5,012 bases of DNA, taken from the NCBI GenBank assembly GCA_015222915.1, contig JADFWE010000385.1, positions 1-5,012 of the forward strand, written 5' to 3'. Source of the DNA: Pseudomonadota bacterium (GTDB lineage Bacteria; Pseudomonadota; Gammaproteobacteria; SZUA-229). Each line of letters starts with the position of its first letter. The stretch's first letter is position 1. A program made the translations under genes and the position numbers. A model generated the notes under the pieces. The model was given only the letters and a program-made list of their open reading frames with translations. It was not told the origin of the DNA and did not search any database. Shown piece by piece: positions 1 through 4,973 of the stretch.

Positions 1-1401
1 GATACCGACACGAACCTGACGGCCAAGGTTTCGGAAACGTACAAACGACTGGGCGAGATTGATAATGCCTATAAATCACTGCTCGATATATCGACGCGTA
101 TCGACAGTGATATAAAAAAACTGAATGGTGATATCGGTACGGTGGCAGAGCAATCCAGCTCCGGTATAAAGAACCTTGAGAAAGCGACCATCGAACAATC
201 GATCTCGCAATCAAACGAATTCTCGCAAAAGAACAAGCACGTTGTCTCCAGGGTAAACCAGCTGGTCGAAACGTCTAAGATGACCAGCGAGATGCTGGAT
301 CAGAAAATTCAGCATACCACCGACAGCATCCTGTTGATCGAGAAAAATCTGATCTCAGAGATTGATGAGCTGTCTTCATCGACCGATGACAAGACCAGAA
401 ATATAATCGATGATGCTGAGCAGACCAAAGCAAAGGTTCTCAAATTGCAGGCGGTCGATGAAGCGATAATAAAACGTGCGACCATGCTGGAGATCACCTC
501 GGCAGAGCTGGGTGTGCAGAGTCAGATGTTGCAGTCTTCTACCGATATGTTACAGGCAAGTACAGAGAGCCTGTCCGAAGGACTGTTTGATCTGGCGGAA
601 AGAACCCGTGAGTTAGAGCAACTATCAAAGGAGCAGGCCGAATCTATCGACGGTCTTCTGAAAGAGAGCGCTGAACTGGCAGGCAAGGTGGTCGACCTGT
701 CTCATCGTGAGAGTAGTCACTTCAATATGGCGAGCGCAGGGTTCCTGCTGTTGTTGATAATGGCCGTCATTATTTATTTTGTGCAACAGGGACAGTTCGA
801 TTCCATCGCTCTGAAATTGAATGGGCAATCGGAAGTGATCGATACGCGGCTGGTCGATATAAAGCAGGCACAGTCTGATGCTTCTGATGGACTGTCACAG
901 TCGGTGGTCGATCTGAAGCAGGAACTCGAGAAAAAAGTTGAGATGATGAATGCGGCCATGCAGGATGATCTCCGCCGGGAGATAGCCGCAGGAGTAGAAC
1001 TGGTAAGCCATGAGGTGCAGGGGCTGCAGGACCATGTGGACAGTGTCGAAGGCCGCTTGAATCTTGAGTCCATCAATGGCCGGTTGGGTGATGACAATAT
1101 CATCCATGGTGAACAGTGGTTGAGAGCATTGCCCGCAGAAAACTTTGTGATTCAGATGGCCTATGTCGATAGCAGTGATCAATTGTACGAGTTGGCACAA
1201 TATTATAATTATTATTTAAAAGACACGTTATCCTATTTCGACGTGACCAGAGATGGAGTCACAGCATATGTGCTGTTAAGCGGTAATTACCCTTCTCATC
1301 AAGAAGCGGAAGCAGCACTGCAAGCTATGCCGCGGTATATTGATATGCAGCGGCCGCTCGTTCGAGATGTAGCGAGTGTGCAGCAGTTTATTTCCAGGTA
1401 G
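1..1401 (+). CDS. Coiled-coil membrane protein with C-terminal SPOR-like domain (5' end outside window)
   Basis: The frame is open from base 1 to the TAG at 1399-1401, giving 466 visible codons, so the true start lies upstream; the GTG at 142 is only an internal codon. Numbering from base 1, residues 1 to about 240 are polar, rich in Q/E/S/K and heptad-like, as in a long coiled coil. Residues 243-261 form one hydrophobic membrane span (ASAGFLLLLIMAVIIYFV). A second coiled-coil stretch follows (about 265-355). The last ~95 residues (from EQWLRALP at 371) resemble a SPOR domain of the DamX type: a W-L-x-x-LP start, a beta-strand FVIQMAY, then LLSGNYPSHQEAEAAL and a VRDVASVQQFI ending. SPOR domains bind glycan strands lacking stem peptides, mostly at division septa. 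Inferred topology: N-terminal coiled coil in the cytoplasm, SPOR domain in the periplasm. A cell-division or envelope role is plausible but unproven. No strong terminator is visible after the stop. Confidence 0.85.
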   Translation, partial: DTDTNLTAKVSETYKRLGEIDNAYKSLLDISTRIDSDIKKLNGDIGTVAEQSSSGIKNLEKATIEQSISQSNEFSQKNKHVVSRVNQLVETSKMTSEMLDQKIQHTTDSILLIEKNLISEIDELSSSTDDKTRNIIDDAEQTKAKVLKLQAVDEAIIKRATMLEITSAELGVQSQMLQSSTDMLQASTESLSEGLFDLAERTRELEQLSKEQAESIDGLLKESAELAGKVVDLSHRESSHFNMASAGFLLLLIMAVIIYFVQQGQFDSIALKLNGQSEVIDTRLVDIKQAQSDASDGLSQSVVDLKQELEKKVEMMNAAMQDDLRREIAAGVELVSHEVQGLQDHVDSVEGRLNLESINGRLGDDNIIHGEQWLRALPAENFVIQMAYVDSSDQLYELAQYYNYYLKDTLSYFDVTRDGVTAYVLLSGNYPSHQEAEAALQAMPRYIDMQRPLVRDVASVQQFISR

Positions 1402-1534
1402 TGGTGCTACTTTGCCCGGTCAGGATGACTGAACGATCTATCCTTAGAAAGCTTCTGGATTGTTCGCGGCGGCAGATTATTGTCTAAAAATATTAAAAGT
1501 GTGACATATTTGGCATTATGCAAGACCAGTTCTG

Positions 1535-1550
1535 TGGCAGAATGAGAGCT
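1535..1550 (+). promoter_or_regulatory. Weak -24/-12-like element upstream of the small gene
   Basis: TGGCAGAATGAGAGCT has TGGCA and a GC dinucleotide at the spacing of a sigma-54 promoter, with W after GC. However, the -12 TT is replaced by GA and position 6 is G rather than C. A start near 1561 would give a leader of about 34 nt with the ribosome binding site well placed. A sigma-70 promoter in the AT-rich 1480-1520 segment is equally possible (TTGTCT at 1480-1485 is a -35-like hexamer), but no well-spaced -10 stands out. Treat as a candidate only. Confidence 0.2.
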
Positions 1551-1580
1551 TAACTCTGAAGATACATTTAACAAGGAAAT

Positions 1581-1586
1581 GAAGGA
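1581..1586 (+). promoter_or_regulatory. Ribosome binding site of the small gene at 1595
   Basis: GAAGGA lies 8 nt before the ATG at 1595, a near-ideal Shine-Dalgarno placement. It favours that ATG over the in-frame ATG at 1604, which would be 17 nt away. It is the main evidence that this small ORF is translated. Confidence 0.6.
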
Positions 1587-1594
1587 ATAAAGTT

Positions 1595-1798
1595 ATGCTG
1601 AGTATGAAGCAGCTTGAAAGTAAACAGACACATATCGCGGTTTTGAAGCAGGGAGCAAAGGCGATGATCAAACACACCGGCCAGATCGTGGTGTTGAAAA
1701 GCGTCAGTCAGTACGGCCTGTCAGTGGTTTCGTTCTGCAGCGGTGGCAGTTCACTGGTCGCGAATAATTTTCTGGAGCCGGTACAGACATTGCATTAA
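1595..1798 (+). CDS. Small hypothetical protein, 67 aa
   Basis: I do not recognise this protein. It is 67 residues, without signal peptide or membrane span. The N-terminal third is basic and polar (MKQLESKQTHIAVLKQG, with further K at 36 codons in), followed by a more hydrophobic segment (GQIVVLKSVSQYGLSVVSF) that alternates hydrophobic and polar residues in the manner of beta strands, then C-S-G-G-S-S-L-V-A. The single cysteine lies near residue 48. Support for coding comes from the well-spaced GAAGGA ribosome binding site, an ATG start, and the absence of any competing gene. It stands 193 bp after the SPOR-domain gene, so it probably has its own promoter. A three-codon frame (ATG AAG GAA TAA, 1579-1590) overlaps its ribosome binding site and is probably chance. 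Function unknown. Confidence 0.6.
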   Translation: MLSMKQLESKQTHIAVLKQGAKAMIKHTGQIVVLKSVSQYGLSVVSFCSGGSSLVANNFLEPVQTLH

Positions 1799-1850
1799 AG
1801 GGAAGTCGGCAGTCGGTAGGTATTAGCTGGCAGAAAAAGCCTCCTTCTAT

Positions 1851-1940
1851 ACTGTATGTGTGAATTTATTCACACATTGGTACCTGCGATACGTTCTGGC
1901 GTGCGAATAAATTCACACCTGCTTCTTAATTTCCTACAGT
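1851..1940. repeat. Pair of opposed REP-like palindromes (REPIN-like)
   Basis: Two palindromes stand in opposite orientation. The first (1856-1877) is perfect, with 10-bp arms ATGTGTGAAT and ATTCACACAT around TT. The second (1901-1918) has 8-bp arms with one mismatch (GTGCGAAT / ATTCACAC) around AA. The reverse complement of the second, GTGTGAATTTATTCGCAC, matches bases 1858-1875 at 17 of 18 positions. The outer edges also mirror each other: ACTGTA at 1851-1856 and TACAGT at 1935-1940. The second unit, read on the - strand, begins ACTGTAGG, recalling the GTAG head of RAYT-associated REP sequences, though about 15 nt separate it from the stem. The unit lies just after the 67-aa gene and could also act as a transcription end or mRNA-stabilising hairpin. 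An operator pair is the alternative reading. Confidence 0.6.
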
Positions 1941-1974
1941 TCTGCTTGCGGCCATTAAGAGACATCTAGAAAAC

Positions 1975-2167
1975 AAAAACGTTAGTCCGCGAAGAACGCA
2001 AAAGACGCAAATGAAAAGCTTTGGTTGGTGTCATCCTGAGCGTAACGCAGTGGAGTCGAAGGATGACACCAAATAGTTTTGTTTGAATCTTTGCGTTCTC
2101 TGCGCCTTTGCGAGAATATATTTTTCTTTTTTCGCGTATTTCGCGTTCTTCGCGGACTAAAGTTTTT
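1975..2167. repeat. MITE-like element with ~37-bp terminal inverted repeats and a nested central hairpin
   Basis: The ends at 1975-2011 and 2131-2167 are inverted copies matching at 33 of 37 positions by my alignment, including 18 identical bases (TTAGTCCGCGAAGAACGC at 1982-1999). The arms are built from CGC-AAA-type units, and a further degenerate copy sits at about 2089-2116. In the middle, 2025-2037 (TTGGTGTCATCCT) and 2060-2072 pair perfectly over 13 bp, enclosing 22 bases. No ORF inside looks coding, so it would depend on proteins supplied elsewhere if mobile. I see no clear target-site duplication. It lies 36 bp beyond the tusA stop and could also serve as its transcription end. Similar 'CCGCGAAGAACGC' and 'GTCATCCTGAGCG' palindromes are, from memory, dispersed in many bacterial genomes. 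Confidence 0.7.
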
Positions 2168-2203
2168 AAGGTCTGTTTTGTGTCGAGAGCAGTAGTTATT
2201 GTT

Positions 2204-2431
2204 TTAACCGGCGACCCGGATCAGGATGATGACTTCGTCATCTTTCTCGAAAGATTCTTCCACGATATGACCGTTGATACGGCACCAGGCGGGAATATCA
2301 TTCAGCGCGCCCGGGTCAGTGCAGGTCACTTCCAGGACATCACCTTCCGATAGTTCAGCAATCTTGTTTTGTGTTTTTATCACCGGCATCGGGCATAAAG
2401 TACGGCGGGCGTCTAAAGAATATTTACTCAT
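2204..2431 (-). CDS. tusA: TusA-family sulfurtransferase (sulfur carrier)
   Basis: This 75-residue protein has the length and sequence of a TusA/SirA-family sulfur carrier. The hallmark CPxP motif is present as C13-P14-M15-P16, preceded by LDARRTL; C13 is the expected persulfide-bearing cysteine. The family's TDPGALNDIPAWC segment (38-50) is also clear. Extra cysteines are at 37 and 50. TusA proteins accept sulfane sulfur from a cysteine desulfurase or rhodanese and pass it on for tRNA thiolation, molybdenum cofactor synthesis or, in sulfur oxidisers, dissimilatory sulfur transfer. Here it is the second gene of an operon with a PP-loop thiolase-like protein, 12 bp downstream, with its GAGG ribosome binding site overlapping the preceding stop codon. 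No TusBCD or TusE, Dsr or Hdr genes are visible. Inference: it delivers sulfur to its neighbour. Confidence 0.93.
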   Translation of the reverse strand: MSKYSLDARRTLCPMPVIKTQNKIAELSEGDVLEVTCTDPGALNDIPAWCRINGHIVEESFEKDDEVIILIRVAG

Positions 2432-2441
2432 GGGATGTTTA

Positions 2442-2445
2442 CCTC
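2442..2445 (-). promoter_or_regulatory. Ribosome binding site of tusA overlapping the upstream stop codon
   Basis: GAGG on the - strand lies 10 nt before the tusA ATG and shares bases with the TGA (2444-2446) that ends the PP-loop gene. This arrangement implies translational coupling and fixes both the operon and the tusA start. Confidence 0.65.
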
Positions 2446-3487
2446 AGATGTACCATTCCTGTCTTATCTCAGAGACAGGCATCGGTGGTATCTCGATCAT
2501 CTGTTCTTTGCCGTCTTTTGAGGTGTACAGTACGGACACCTTCTCAGCGTCACGGCCCTGACTGAACCTGGCCGCGATGCGCGATGCCTGTCTGATGTCT
2601 TCATCGCTTAGTTCTCCGTCGAGCAGCGACAGCGGGCCATTGTGGCTCTTGATCTCCAGCGTGGCAAACTGTTTCTTATAGCCCTGGAGGAATTTATTCT
2701 CACCATCTTCACGGCTGACGATTATCTTGTAGTGTGGCTGTGGCCGCAGGTGGCGGCCGACTTTCAATAACATGATGTCGTCGAGTTCGTAGTCTTTTTT
2801 ATTTCTTGCCTGCCACAGGTCGACCAGTTTGTCAGAGTAGTTCTTATCGGTGAGGAAGCAGCAGCCCCCCGCCGGTGTCGCGTAATCTTCGAAGCCGAAT
2901 TCTTTCGCCAGTGCCATCTGGGGTTTTCTGTTACGACCGCTGAAGTTTTTCAGCTGTTCACGGTTCACCCAGCCTTCACGTTCGGGCAGGGTGGCAGCAA
3001 GGTTCCTGGCGCACAGCGGGCGCAGCAGGAGGTCATCGGCACCAGATTCGCGTACCACTACAGGCAGCAGGTCCTTGCGCTGTGACATCGGGCGCTGCCC
3101 CATGACTTCGCCGGTGATGATGAAGTCGAAATCGTTTTCTTCCATCCACTGCCTGGCTTTGCTCACCATGAATATCTTGCAGTCCAGGCAGGGGTTCATA
3201 TTGGCGCCGTAGCCGTGCTTGGGGTTGATCAATACATCTTTGTATTCATCGATGATGTCGATGATATGTAACTTTATGCCCAGCTGTTCAGCGCTCCACA
3301 ATGCATTATTGCGTTTGGGCTTGGCTTTGTCTTTTTTGCGGATGGCATGGGTATGGCCTTCGACGCAGAAGCCGGTATAGAAATTAATGCCCTCGACATG
3401 GATGCCCTGATCGATCATCAGTCTTGCGGCGAGTAATGAATCAAGGCCGCCGGAGATCAGGGCGACTGCTTTTCTTTGTGTGGACAT
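2444..3487 (-). CDS. PP-loop ATP-pyrophosphatase, MnmA/ThiI-like tRNA thiolase with C-terminal NFACT-R-like region
   Basis: This 347-residue protein starts with the PP-loop SGGLDS (12-17), which binds ATP and adenylates the substrate in tRNA thiolases. Other signposts are NPCLDCK (C100, C103; compare the NP..xCN region of MnmA), TGEVMGQRPMSQR (125-137, compare the TGE-LGQ-SQ segment of ThiI), and TPAGGCC (204-210). It lacks the N-terminal THUMP/ferredoxin-like domain of ThiI and is not a canonical MnmA. The C-terminal ~100 residues (VGRHLRPQPHYKIIVSREDGENKFL from 243) resemble the NFACT-R RNA-binding domain. C41, C100, C103, C159, C209 and C210 are candidates for persulfide transfer or metal/Fe-S binding. 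Encoded upstream of tusA in a tight operon, it probably thiolates a tRNA or another RNA using TusA-borne sulfur; such proteins are often annotated loosely as tRNA 4-thiouridine or 2-thiouridine synthases. The ATG has no strong Shine-Dalgarno, but the PP-loop position supports it. Confidence 0.85.
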   Translation of the reverse strand: MSTQRKAVALISGGLDSLLAARLMIDQGIHVEGINFYTGFCVEGHTHAIRKKDKAKPKRNNALWSAEQLGIKLHIIDIIDEYKDVLINPKHGYGANMNPCLDCKIFMVSKARQWMEENDFDFIITGEVMGQRPMSQRKDLLPVVVRESGADDLLLRPLCARNLAATLPEREGWVNREQLKNFSGRNRKPQMALAKEFGFEDYATPAGGCCFLTDKNYSDKLVDLWQARNKKDYELDDIMLLKVGRHLRPQPHYKIIVSREDGENKFLQGYKKQFATLEIKSHNGPLSLLDGELSDEDIRQASRIAARFSQGRDAEKVSVLYTSKDGKEQMIEIPPMPVSEIRQEWYI

Positions 3488-3516
3488 AGGGTAAGGATGT
3501 GTGCGTTTAACCGGGT

Positions 3517-3531
3517 GCTGATTATATCAGC
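3517..3531. promoter_or_regulatory. Palindrome over the -10 box (possible operator)
   Basis: GCTGAT-TAT-ATCAGC is a perfect 6-bp-arm palindrome centred on 3524, covering the whole -10 hexamer of the PP-loop/tusA promoter. A repressor bound there would block RNA polymerase. Only one copy is seen in the window, so this is a candidate, not a demonstrated site. Confidence 0.35.
3521..3529 (-). promoter_or_regulatory. Extended -10 promoter of the PP-loop/tusA operon
   Basis: On the - strand TGATATAAT is a perfect TATAAT with the TGn extension. The best 17-bp-spaced -35 is TTTTTG (3544-3549), a poor match, as is usual for extended -10 promoters. Transcription would begin near 3514, leaving a leader of about 26 nt before the ATG at 3487. 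The -35 area overlaps the T-tract of the terminator of the next operon upstream. Confidence 0.6.
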
Positions 3532-3540
3532 TGTGCATAA

Positions 3541-3573
3541 AGACAAAAAGCCACCTGTTCTCCAACAGGCGGC
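3541..3573 (-). terminator. Intrinsic terminator after the PEP-CTERM gene
   Basis: Arms 3550-3559 and 3564-3573 form a 10-bp stem with one mismatch (GCCgCCTGTT-type arms) and a 4-base loop. On the - strand the stem is followed by TTTTTGTCTTT (3549 downward), a good U-tract. It lies 35 nt beyond the stop codon at 3608 and separates this unit from the promoter of the PP-loop operon. On the + strand the tail is poor and no gene ends there, so the orientation is clear. Confidence 0.85.
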
Positions 3574-3607
3574 TTCTGCCTTCCTTCTACAGCGCGAGAT
3601 TCTTGAA

Positions 3608-4294
3608 TCAGGTCCTTTTTCTGCGGCCTATCCAGCCGAGCAGGCCGAGGCCTGAGCCGAAAAGTATTATGGGTAGTGGCAGAGGAACCACGGTAGTCTT
3701 TACATTGAAAGCACCGGCAAGGGTAAGATTAGAATAGGCGGCCATGCCACCTGTTTTACCATTATATAAGTCACCACCAATAAACAGGCGGATGTAACTC
3801 AGTTCGATATCATCTGCCAGCTCAAGAGGGTCTATATCGTTATCGAAGAGGTTGATCGAAGTCGTAACCACTGTCGGGCAGTCTCCCGTGTCACATCTGG
3901 AATAGATCGAGGCATCGGTAACATCGTATTTGTATGCACTAAGCAGGGAGCCATCTTTGTTGTATGCGTTTAAGCCAAAAGAGTAATCATAGCCAGACCA
4001 TAGTGAGAATACGACAAGGTCAACACCTGCGCCGGTAACGACTGTCTTATCGCCAAAACCGAGATCGATTGCGGAGTAGGCGCCGGCACTGTTGTTACCA
4101 AAGACGGCAGCGTCAGGATTGCTGCTGATCATGGATTGTATCTTATTGTCGCTGAGAGCAGTAGAGCCACCGGCTGTTGCAGAAAAGCTTCCGTATGTGT
4201 TTATTACATCGGTAGTAATAGCTCTCACCGTTGCGGCATGTGCAGGAATCGATAATGCTGCAAGAATGATATTCAGTAAAAGTAGGTGTTTCAT
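3608..4294 (-). CDS. Secreted PEP-CTERM-type (VPLP variant) surface protein
   Basis: The 228-residue protein has a Sec signal peptide (residues 1-20, MKHLLLLNIILAALSIPAHA, cleavage before ATV) and a typical exosortase-sorting C-terminus. That tail comprises VPLPLP at 203-208, a hydrophobic stretch IILFGSGLGLLGWIG, and a final RRKRT. In PEP-CTERM proteins an exosortase cuts at this tail and the product goes to the envelope or extracellular matrix, commonly in biofilm or floc formers. The mature part is beta-rich and acidic, with GAGVDLVVFSLW recalling the 'GxDLVVFE' core seen in many PEP-CTERM proteins, and C134 and C139 possibly forming a disulfide. I chose the ATG at 4294 because it begins a clean signal peptide and follows GAGAAGAG; an in-frame ATG at 4306 would add four residues. 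It follows the small secreted gene and ends in an intrinsic terminator. Ligand unknown. Confidence 0.85.
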   Translation of the reverse strand: MKHLLLLNIILAALSIPAHAATVRAITTDVINTYGSFSATAGGSTALSDNKIQSMISSNPDAAVFGNNSAGAYSAIDLGFGDKTVVTGAGVDLVVFSLWSGYDYSFGLNAYNKDGSLLSAYKYDVTDASIYSRCDTGDCPTVVTTSINLFDNDIDPLELADDIELSYIRLFIGGDLYNGKTGGMAAYSNLTLAGAFNVKTTVVPLPLPIILFGSGLGLLGWIGRRKRT

Positions 4295-4351
4295 GGCTCT
4301 TCTCATTAAAATCCAGATAGTATTAATCTCTTCTGTCGGAAGCAGGCTGAT

Positions 4352-4777
4352 CTATGGCAGTGTTACGACAGTTGGTGGCGTTGACCCCGGCGGCGCTGGA
4401 GCAGTTGGTGCCGCTGGAAGTGCTGGTAGTGACGGTGCAGGTGCTACAGGTGGTGATGGTACTGGCGTTAGCGTTGGCGTTGCCAGACCAGGACCTGCAC
4501 CGGTTTTTTGATGAGGTGCCAGTGCGCTCATGCTGTTTGTACGCAAGCTGACTTTAGAATTGCGAGCGTTCAGTGGCCGGGTCTTTGAAGCTTGCAGGCC
4601 ACCGGCAGCTGGTTCTATGTCCAGCTCCCATGCGCCCCATTTCAGAACGGAGTCGACATAGGCGACTGTGGCATCATTATCTGCAGCGGTCGCGACCGCG
4701 CACGGCAGTGCGAGCAGTGCGGCAGACAGCAGCTTTATAAGATGCGCATATTTTGATGGAGTGTGTTTCATTTTCAT
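4352..4777 (-). CDS. Small secreted protein with Pro/Ala-rich tail, linked to the PEP-CTERM gene
   Basis: I do not recognise a named family. From the ATG at 4777 the protein has 141 residues: a signal peptide (about 1-31, hydrophobic core LIKLLSAALLALPCAVATA), a short conserved-looking module (YVDSVLKWGAWELDIEPAAGG, then LNARNSKVSLRTNS), and a low-complexity tail from about residue 100 made of P, A, T and S. The 4777 ATG follows TTGAGAAC; in-frame alternatives are the ATG at 4771 and a GTG at 4798 with no ribosome binding site. There is no membrane anchor or PEP-CTERM tail. It is the first gene after the sigma-54-type promoter and lies 57 bp before the PEP-CTERM gene, so joint expression is likely. 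The tail is also open in another frame (to a TAA at 4323) after an A6 run at 4504-4509, so the C-terminus is uncertain. Role unknown; an extracellular or matrix function is inferred. Confidence 0.6.
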   Translation of the reverse strand: MKMKHTPSKYAHLIKLLSAALLALPCAVATAADNDATVAYVDSVLKWGAWELDIEPAAGGLQASKTRPLNARNSKVSLRTNSMSALAPHQKTGAGPGLATPTLTPVPSPPVAPAPSLPALPAAPTAPAPPGSTPPTVVTLP

Positions 4778-4861
4778 TGTTCTCAATTGTTTTTTCACAG
4801 TTATGTGCCGATGCCGGTCTCAATGTAACGATTTTCGATAGTGAAACTGGCTATGGTCGAT

Positions 4862-4880
4862 GTTATGCACTATGCATAAC
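4862..4880. repeat. GTTATGCA inverted repeat over the -12 region
   Basis: GTTATGCA and TGCATAAC are perfect 8-bp arms around CTA. This overlaps a second palindrome, GCATAACTTATGC (4874-4886). The 11-mer ATAACTTATGC recurs at 4876-4886 and 4914-4924, and TTATGC again at 5004-5009. The cluster covers the -24/-12 element and the predicted start. Confidence 0.45.
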
Positions 4881-4888
4881 TTATGCCA
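4873..4888 (-). promoter_or_regulatory. Sigma-54 (RpoN) -24/-12 promoter of the secreted-protein operon
   Basis: On the - strand TGGCATAAGTTATGCA fits TGGCACG-N4-TTGCW with the invariant GG and GC dinucleotides at the required spacing, matching 9 of 12 defined positions. The predicted start is near 4862, giving a leader of about 85 nt to the ATG at 4777. PEP-CTERM genes in some proteobacteria are known to require RpoN with the PrsK/PrsR system, which supports the call. Confidence 0.6.
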
Positions 4889-4908
4889 CAGTACATGCTG
4901 GTCATGTA

Positions 4909-4921
4909 TATCAATAACTTA
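4909..4921 (+). promoter_or_regulatory. IHF-binding site candidate
   Basis: TATCAATAACTTA is an exact match to the IHF consensus WATCAANNNNTTR. It is centred at about -53 relative to the predicted start at 4862, between the -24 element and the upstream palindromes. That is where IHF usually bends DNA to bring an enhancer-binding protein to sigma-54 polymerase. Confidence 0.45.
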
Positions 4922-4947
4922 TGCGGTTTCGTTTTGTTTGCAGCGTA

Positions 4948-4973
4948 AATTTGCCGCTATATCGCGGTAAATT
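4948..4973. promoter_or_regulatory. Palindrome at about -98, candidate enhancer (activator) site
   Basis: Arms AATTTGCCGC (4948-4957) and GCGGTAAATT (4964-4973) are complementary at 9 of 10 positions around TATATC. The centre is about 98 bp upstream of the predicted sigma-54 start, a usual enhancer distance. A second, smaller palindrome TTTACTGTAAA (4990-5000) shares the TTTAC/GTAAA element and is centred near -133. Together they could bind a dimeric activator such as a PrsR-type regulator; that identity is inference. Confidence 0.35.

Noticed and set aside
142..144. GTG as the start of the SPOR-domain gene
   Set aside because: The frame is open to base 1 with the same coiled-coil composition upstream, and there is no Shine-Dalgarno before it, so the real start is outside the window.
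1579..1590. Three-codon leader frame ATG AAG GAA TAA before the 67-aa gene
   Set aside because: It merely overlaps the Shine-Dalgarno; nothing indicates an attenuator or regulatory peptide.
2108..2353. A + strand open frame spanning the MITE-like end and the tusA region
   Set aside because: It runs antisense through the unmistakable TusA coding sequence and across a terminal inverted repeat, without a ribosome binding site.
4360..4500. Tandem repeat or CRISPR-like array suggested by recurring GGTG/GCTGG units
   Set aside because: The units have no fixed length or spacing; it is coding low complexity from a Pro/Ala-rich (or Ser/Thr-rich) tail.
4092..4511. A + strand open frame with a Gly/Ala/Val-rich C-terminal half, suggestive of a low-complexity secreted protein
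   Set aside because: It is the complement of two - strand genes with signal peptides and good context. The Gly-rich part is only the antisense of the Pro/Ala-rich tail, and there is no ribosome binding site.
4352..4777. Lipoprotein reading of the small secreted protein because of LALPC in the signal peptide
   Set aside because: Proline at -1 breaks the lipobox, and a normal signal peptidase I site (ATA before AD) follows.
4892..4908. Palindrome TACATG-N5-CATGTA just upstream of the -24 element as an activator site
   Set aside because: It is only 4 bp from the -24 box, too close for a normal enhancer site, and not repeated elsewhere, so it was not annotated separately.
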